This document shows, piece after piece, positions 59,691 through 64,000 of a stretch of DNA of 64,000 nucleotides. Numbering within the stretch: the first letter of the stretch is position 1; the number at the start of each line of letters is the position of its first letter. This stretch comes from Solwaraspora sp. WMMD792 (GTDB lineage Bacteria > Actinomycetota > Actinomycetes > Mycobacteriales > Micromonosporaceae), in assembly GCF_029626105.1 (NCBI RefSeq), contig NZ_JARUBH010000009.1, positions 2,852,001-2,916,000 on the forward strand, read 5' to 3'. The position numbers and the translations under genes are program-made. The notes under the pieces are model-generated. The model saw nothing but the letters and a program-made list of their open reading frames with translations, was not told the DNA's origin and searched no databases.

Positions 59691-62417
59691 GTGGTCACCA
59701 CGGGCGACGGCAACACAGCCGACGGCGGCACACACGACGGCGGCACACGGCAGAGCGCCGGACCCGACGGCCGGCGACGACGCGGCCGCGGCACGCTGGT
59801 GACTGTCGGCACGGTCACCGCGCTCGTCGTCGGCATGGGGCTCACCGTGCTCGGGCTCGGCGCGGCCGACCACGCGGCGGCCGGCTACGACGCGAGTTCG
59901 TGGTTGTGGAGCTCCGCCCGAAGCGAGCTGGCCAGGGTCAACGGGCTCACCGGGCGGGTCGACACCCGGGTCGAGGTCGCCGACGCCCAGGGCCGCCAGA
60001 CTCAGGTGGTGCAGACGGACCAGTTCCTGATCCTGCGCGAGCTGGCCACCGGCAAGGTGAGCTCGCTCGATCTCGCCACGTTGCAGGTCGGCGCGACAGT
60101 CCAGAGCACGACCGGGCTCGGGGTGAGCGTGGCGATGCAAGGCGACGCGGCCTTCGTCATCGACGCCGTCCAGGGCGTGGTTCGTCAGATCGACCCCAGG
60201 TCGCTGCAGCCCGTCGGCGACCCGGTGCGCTACCCGCCAGGGATCGCCGGTGGACACTTCGACGGCGCCGGTCGGCTGTGGATCGCAGTGCCGAGCGAGG
60301 GCACCGTCTCGGCGATCACCGCCGCGCCGCTGCCGAGCGACCCGGCGCAGGGCGCGGCGGAGGCCGTCTTCGACTCATCGATCCCCCAGCCGGCGGCTAC
60401 CGAGCCGGATGCGGACGCCACCGACGCCACCGCCGGGCCGACCCGAGTCCGGACCGTGGCGGTCGCCCCGCCCAGCAACGAGTTGACCATCTCCGCACTC
60501 GACGACGGCGTCGCGGTGCTCAACCGGACAGCCGGCACGCTGACCCTGCTGCGCGGCGGGGACCGCCGCGAGGTGCCGCTCGACCTGGACGGTCCGGGCG
60601 TCCTGCCGGCCCGCACGACCGGCAGCCTGGTCGCGGTCACCGTTCCCGAGCGGCGACGCATCGTCCTGGTCGACGACGACGAGGTCCGGCAGCTGTCGGT
60701 GCCGGGCAGCGGATCCGCACTACGTCCCGCCGTCAGCTGGGCGGGCCGGGTCTACTGCGCCGACGAACGCAGCCGGGAGATCTTCGCGTTCGACGGGGCG
60801 GGAGCGCTGCTCCCGTCGATCGACGTCACCGAAACCACCGGCCCGCTCGACCTGGAGGTCCGGGAGAACCACCTGTTCATCAACGCGCCCGACGCGGCCA
60901 CCGCCCGGGTCGTCACCGACGCCCATGAGGTACGGCAGGTGGACAAGTACGCCAACGACATCCTCGGCGGTGACCCACCGCCGGCGCCACCACCACCGCC
61001 ACCACCACCGGAGCCGACGGTCGGCCGGCCGGGTGCGCCACGCGCGGTCAGCGCGGCGGCCGGCGACTCCACCGTGCGGGTCAGCTGGCAGGCGGCCGCG
61101 GACAACGGCTCGAGCATCCAGCGGTACGTGGTCACCGGCGACGGCCGCAGCTTCGAGGTGGGAGCCAACCAACGGTCGTTCGAGGTCACCGAGCTGGTCA
61201 ACGGCGAGACGTACCGGTTCTCGGTCCATGCGGTCAACGCCGAGGGCGCGGGTCCCGAGCGGGAGTCCAACCCGGTCGTCCCCACCGCCGAGGTGCCCGA
61301 CGCCCCGGCGAACGTCACCGCGCAGGCCCGCGCGGACGGCTCGGTCGCGGTGAGCTGGCCGGCCGCCGACGGCCAGGGCAACGTCATCGGCGGCTACACG
61401 GTCACCGCGGTCTCGGCCGAGGCCACGGCGCCGGTCGGCGACGTCTCCGGCACCGAGCTGGTCCTCGCGCCCGGGTCGCTCGACTACGGCACGCAGTACG
61501 CGTTCACCGTCGTCGCGGTCAGCGACCAGGGAGCCAACTCGACGGCGTCACCGTTGAGCAACTCGGTGGTGCCCTTCACGGTCCCGGGCGAGCCGGCGGC
61601 GGTCGAGGCGACCACCGTCGCCGACCAGCGGGGAGCCCTCCGGGTCGGCTGGTCCCCAGCGCCGGACAATGGGCGGCCGATCACCGGGTACGTGGTGACC
61701 GCCGGCGACCAGCGCACCGAGGTGTCCGACGGCACCGCCGTCACCCTGACCGGGCTGGGCGACGGGGCCGACGTGGCGGTCTCGGTGCATGCGGTCAACG
61801 AGGCCGGTGACGGCCCGCCGGTGAGTACCACGGCCCGTACCGTCGCCGAACCGAAGGTCACCGTCACCGGTGCCACCGCCGGCACCAACGCGGTCACCCT
61901 GAGCTTCTCGGTGGATGCCGGCGGCGGGAACGTCACCTGCAGCGCGGCGGCCGACGGCGCGGCGGCCGTCACCGGCAGCTGCGACAGCATCCGGGTCGGC
62001 GGACTCTACCCGGGACGGTCCTACCGGTTCACCGTCCGGGCCAGCAACGCGGCCGGCACCGGCACCGCCACCCACAGCCGGGCGACCGCGGACCTGTACG
62101 GCACCGCCACCTGCGTCAACGGCCCGGACGGCGAGCAACGCACCTACTGCGACGACGACGTTCCCGGGCGCAACGGCAACGAGATCTTCTCCGTGCCGGA
62201 GCAGGACAACAGCCGCCAGGTCGGCTGGGTTCCCGACGGCACCCGACTCACCGCGCTGTGCCGCCGCCAGGGTGGGCACGTCGACGCCTGGATCTACAAC
62301 GGCGGGAAGGCCAGCACCTGGTGGATCCGGGTGGAGTACAGCGGGAAGAACTACATCCCGTGGGCCTGGTTGAACCTGGCCGGCGGCGACGACCTGAACC
62401 AGCTGCCCACCTGCTGA
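59691..62417 (+). CDS. Membrane-anchored protein with fibronectin type III repeats
   Basis: A protein of 908 residues. A cationic N-terminus (RRRRGRGTLV) is followed by one membrane helix at about 37-58. Residues 65-420 are an extracytoplasmic beta-propeller-like part with repeated DTxV and RQIDP-type units. A poly-Pro hinge (PPAPPPPPPPPEP near 428) precedes at least three FN3 domains (about 440-790), each opening with PGAPRAVSAAAGDST-like or PDAPANVTAQ phrases. The tail has cysteines (TATCVNGPDGEQRTYCDDD) and ends in WINLAGGD-like residues. The start is GTG 59691. Directly upstream of moxR and a DUF58 gene, the arrangement is widespread in actinobacteria and likely surface-associated. Confidence 0.85.
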   Translation: MVTTGDGNTADGGTHDGGTRQSAGPDGRRRRGRGTLVTVGTVTALVVGMGLTVLGLGAADHAAAGYDASSWLWSSARSELARVNGLTGRVDTRVEVADAQGRQTQVVQTDQFLILRELATGKVSSLDLATLQVGATVQSTTGLGVSVAMQGDAAFVIDAVQGVVRQIDPRSLQPVGDPVRYPPGIAGGHFDGAGRLWIAVPSEGTVSAITAAPLPSDPAQGAAEAVFDSSIPQPAATEPDADATDATAGPTRVRTVAVAPPSNELTISALDDGVAVLNRTAGTLTLLRGGDRREVPLDLDGPGVLPARTTGSLVAVTVPERRRIVLVDDDEVRQLSVPGSGSALRPAVSWAGRVYCADERSREIFAFDGAGALLPSIDVTETTGPLDLEVRENHLFINAPDAATARVVTDAHEVRQVDKYANDILGGDPPPAPPPPPPPPEPTVGRPGAPRAVSAAAGDSTVRVSWQAAADNGSSIQRYVVTGDGRSFEVGANQRSFEVTELVNGETYRFSVHAVNAEGAGPERESNPVVPTAEVPDAPANVTAQARADGSVAVSWPAADGQGNVIGGYTVTAVSAEATAPVGDVSGTELVLAPGSLDYGTQYAFTVVAVSDQGANSTASPLSNSVVPFTVPGEPAAVEATTVADQRGALRVGWSPAPDNGRPITGYVVTAGDQRTEVSDGTAVTLTGLGDGADVAVSVHAVNEAGDGPPVSTTARTVAEPKVTVTGATAGTNAVTLSFSVDAGGGNVTCSAAADGAAAVTGSCDSIRVGGLYPGRSYRFTVRASNAAGTGTATHSRATADLYGTATCVNGPDGEQRTYCDDDVPGRNGNEIFSVPEQDNSRQVGWVPDGTRLTALCRRQGGHVDAWIYNGGKASTWWIRVEYSGKNYIPWAWLNLAGGDDLNQLPTC

Positions 62418-62469
62418 CACCGCCCACCCGGACAGCCACCGATCCACCCCGGCGAGGAGACCAGCCGCA

Positions 62470-63465
62470 GTGACCACGACCACCCCGCTGACGTCCCACG
62501 AGGTAACCGGCTTCGCCTCGACCGCCGCCCGACTGGCCGGGGAGATCTCCACCGTGGTGCTGGGCAAACCGCAGGTGGTGCGACTGACCCTGACGGCCCT
62601 GTTCGCGCAGGGCCACGTCCTGCTGGAGGACGTGCCCGGGGTGGGCAAGACCACGCTGGCACGGGCCGTCGCCGCGACCGTGCACGGCCACTGGCGTCGA
62701 ATCCAGTTCACCCCCGACCTGTTGCCCGCCGACGTGTCCGGAGTGACCATCTTCAACCAGTCCACCCAGGGGTTCGAGTTCCATCCCGGCCCGGTGTTCG
62801 CCAACATCGTCATCGCCGACGAGATCAACCGCGCCTCGCCGAAGACCCAGTCGGCGCTGCTGGAGGTGATGGAGGAACGCACGGTCACCGTGGACGGCGT
62901 CCGGCATCCGGTGCCCCGGCCGTTCCTGGTGGTGGCCACCCAGAACCCGGTCGAGATGGACGGCACCTACCGGTTGCCGGAGGCCCAGCTGGACCGGTTC
63001 CTGGTCCGGTTGTCGGTCGGCTACCCCGATGAGCAGACCGAGATCGAGGTGCTGCGCGGGGCGACCCTGCGGTCCCCCGAGGCGCTCGACCCGGTGACCG
63101 ACACAGCCACCGTCGGCCAGCTCATCCAGCTGGCGCAGCGGGTGCACATCGCCGACCCGTTGTACGGGTACGCGGTGCGGCTGGCGGCCGCGACCAGGAC
63201 ACACCCGCAGATCCGGGTCGGGGTCAGTCCACGCGGGGTGATCGCGCTGACCCGGGCGGCCTGCGCGTACGCGCTGATCGGCGGCCGGGGGTTCGTGCTG
63301 CCCGAGGATCTGAAGGCCCTGCTGGAGCCGGTCTTCGCGCACCGGCTGCTGCTCACCGCGGACGCCCAACTGCGTGGCGTCACGGCAGCCGAGGTGCTCG
63401 CCGACGTGGTCCGGTCGGTCCCGGTGCCGCTGCCGGCCGCCCAGCCGGCAGCGGCCGGGGTCTGA
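62470..63465 (+). CDS. moxR: MoxR-family AAA+ ATPase
   Basis: An ATPase of 331 residues. Walker A lies in LLEDVPGVGKTTLARAV, the MoxR signature IQFTPDLLPADVSG follows, Walker B is IVIADEINRASPKTQSALLEVMEE, and sensor 1 is VVATQNPVEMDGTYRLPEAQ. These define the MRP/APE2 MoxR branch, which act as chaperones for metal insertion or complex assembly. GTG 62470 has GAGGAG upstream. Its partner DUF58 gene starts 11 bases later, the standard pairing. Confidence 0.95.
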   Translation: MTTTTPLTSHEVTGFASTAARLAGEISTVVLGKPQVVRLTLTALFAQGHVLLEDVPGVGKTTLARAVAATVHGHWRRIQFTPDLLPADVSGVTIFNQSTQGFEFHPGPVFANIVIADEINRASPKTQSALLEVMEERTVTVDGVRHPVPRPFLVVATQNPVEMDGTYRLPEAQLDRFLVRLSVGYPDEQTEIEVLRGATLRSPEALDPVTDTATVGQLIQLAQRVHIADPLYGYAVRLAAATRTHPQIRVGVSPRGVIALTRAACAYALIGGRGFVLPEDLKALLEPVFAHRLLLTADAQLRGVTAAEVLADVVRSVPVPLPAAQPAAAGV

Positions 63466-63476
63466 GCCGCCGCCCC

Positions 63477-64000
63477 ATGAACGTCACCGCCCGCTGTCTC
63501 GGCCTAGGCGTCACCGCCGCGCTGCTCACCGCCCTCGGGTCCGTGCTCGGCTATCCGGAGCTCGCACTGCTCGGCACCGCCGGGCTGACGGTGGTCGGCT
63601 ACGCGGCCGGCTACGCGCTGTGGCAGCCCCGGCTGTCGGTACGCCGTACCGTCGAACCCGACCGGGTGAACCGGGGCGATGTCTGCACCGTGACGTTGCA
63701 GGTCGGCAACCTGCGGCGGTGGGGCGTGGCGAGCGTCCTCGCCGAGGAGCGGTGCGGCCGGCGGTGGATCCCGGTGCCGCTGGCCCGGTTGCGCTCCGGC
63801 GCCACGACCACGGTGCGCTATCCGGTGCCCACCGATCGCCGGGGCGTGCTCCCGGTCGGCCCGTTGCGGGTGCTCCGCCGCGACCCGTTCGGCCTGGTCG
63901 CCGTCGCGCGCGCGGACGGCGAACCGGTCCGGGTGTGGGTCCGGCCGCAGGTGCATCCGCTGCGCGCGGTGCCGGCCGGGATCGCCCGGAGCCTGGACGG
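63477..64000 (+). CDS. DUF58 domain membrane protein (5' part, runs off the window)
   Basis: ATG 63477 begins MNVTARCLGLGVTAALL, with two membrane helices within residues 1-45. Then comes a soluble region with VEPDRVNRGDVCTVTLQVGN, RYPVPTDRRGVLPVGPLRV and DPFGLVAVAR, all typical of DUF58 proteins. The open frame continues to the window end, so the vWA-like C-terminus is not seen. With MoxR it forms the usual MoxR-DUF58 pair; a transglutaminase-like gene often follows. Confidence 0.88.
   Translation, partial: MNVTARCLGLGVTAALLTALGSVLGYPELALLGTAGLTVVGYAAGYALWQPRLSVRRTVEPDRVNRGDVCTVTLQVGNLRRWGVASVLAEERCGRRWIPVPLARLRSGATTTVRYPVPTDRRGVLPVGPLRVLRRDPFGLVAVARADGEPVRVWVRPQVHPLRAVPAGIARSLD

Overview
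This is a high-GC actinomycete chromosome segment of about 64 kb with strong G/C bias at third codon positions. A desferrioxamine operon behind DmdR/IdeR-type iron boxes, a DUF574 methyltransferase, a PabAB fusion, LtrA and a MoxR/DUF58 locus point to Actinomycetia. Micromonosporaceae is my best guess, but it is an inference because there is no rRNA or other marker. I saw no tRNA, rRNA, insertion sequence, integrase or CRISPR array.

Layout. (1) 1-4.4 kb: an oxidoreductase set on the minus strand (Old Yellow Enzyme family, SDR, aldehyde dehydrogenase) and a metallo-beta-lactamase-fold hydrolase. The last two have upstream DNA sharing an 11-bp operator half-site. (2) 4.5-8.2 kb: a five-gene operon DUF4178-DUF2617-DUF4247-DUF350-membrane spermidine-synthase-like protein. 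(3) 8.3-14.2 kb: hydrolase, PabAB, a holin-like small membrane protein, a DUF574 methyltransferase and LtrA. (4) 14.2-22.2 kb: a PucR-type regulator divergent, across two near-identical palindromes, from a tight operon of class II aldolase-aminotransferase fusion, FGGY kinase, FAD oxidoreductase and GT87 glycosyltransferase. (5) 22.2-33.0 kb: an iron-regulated region with an orphan GNAT, an MFS transporter and a translationally coupled operon desA-desB-desCD(fused)-[penicillin acylase+GNAT fusion]-fkbM methyltransferase. (6) 33.0-37.7 kb: CDP-alcohol phosphotransferase, DUF2231 membrane protein, cytochrome oxidase subunit I and an amidohydrolase. (7) 37.7-58.0 kb: a nine-gene, 20-kb minus-strand operon. 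Two giant PUFA-synthase-like polyketide synthases are followed by a free ACP, an alpha/beta hydrolase, a sulfotransferase, a secreted His-rich protein, a lipoprotein esterase and a two-component ABC exporter. (8) 58.4-64 kb: a TPR/membrane protein, a fibronectin-III protein, MoxR ATPase and the start of a DUF58 protein.

How the genes work together. The PKS operon looks like a complete make-modify-export unit. PKS-A supplies two flavin enoyl-reductase-like barrels, KS, AT, three ACPs and KR. PKS-B supplies KS, a divergent AT, DH and its own phosphopantetheinyl transferase. The hydrolase and sulfotransferase could release or tailor the chain, either as a sulfated lipid or by sulfation-assisted decarboxylation to a terminal alkene, and the ABC pair would export it. 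The desferrioxamine operon carries the core desABCD activities plus acylase/GNAT and methyltransferase functions. This suggests an acyl- or methyl-modified hydroxamate siderophore. These two clusters are the most promising candidates for undescribed biology here.
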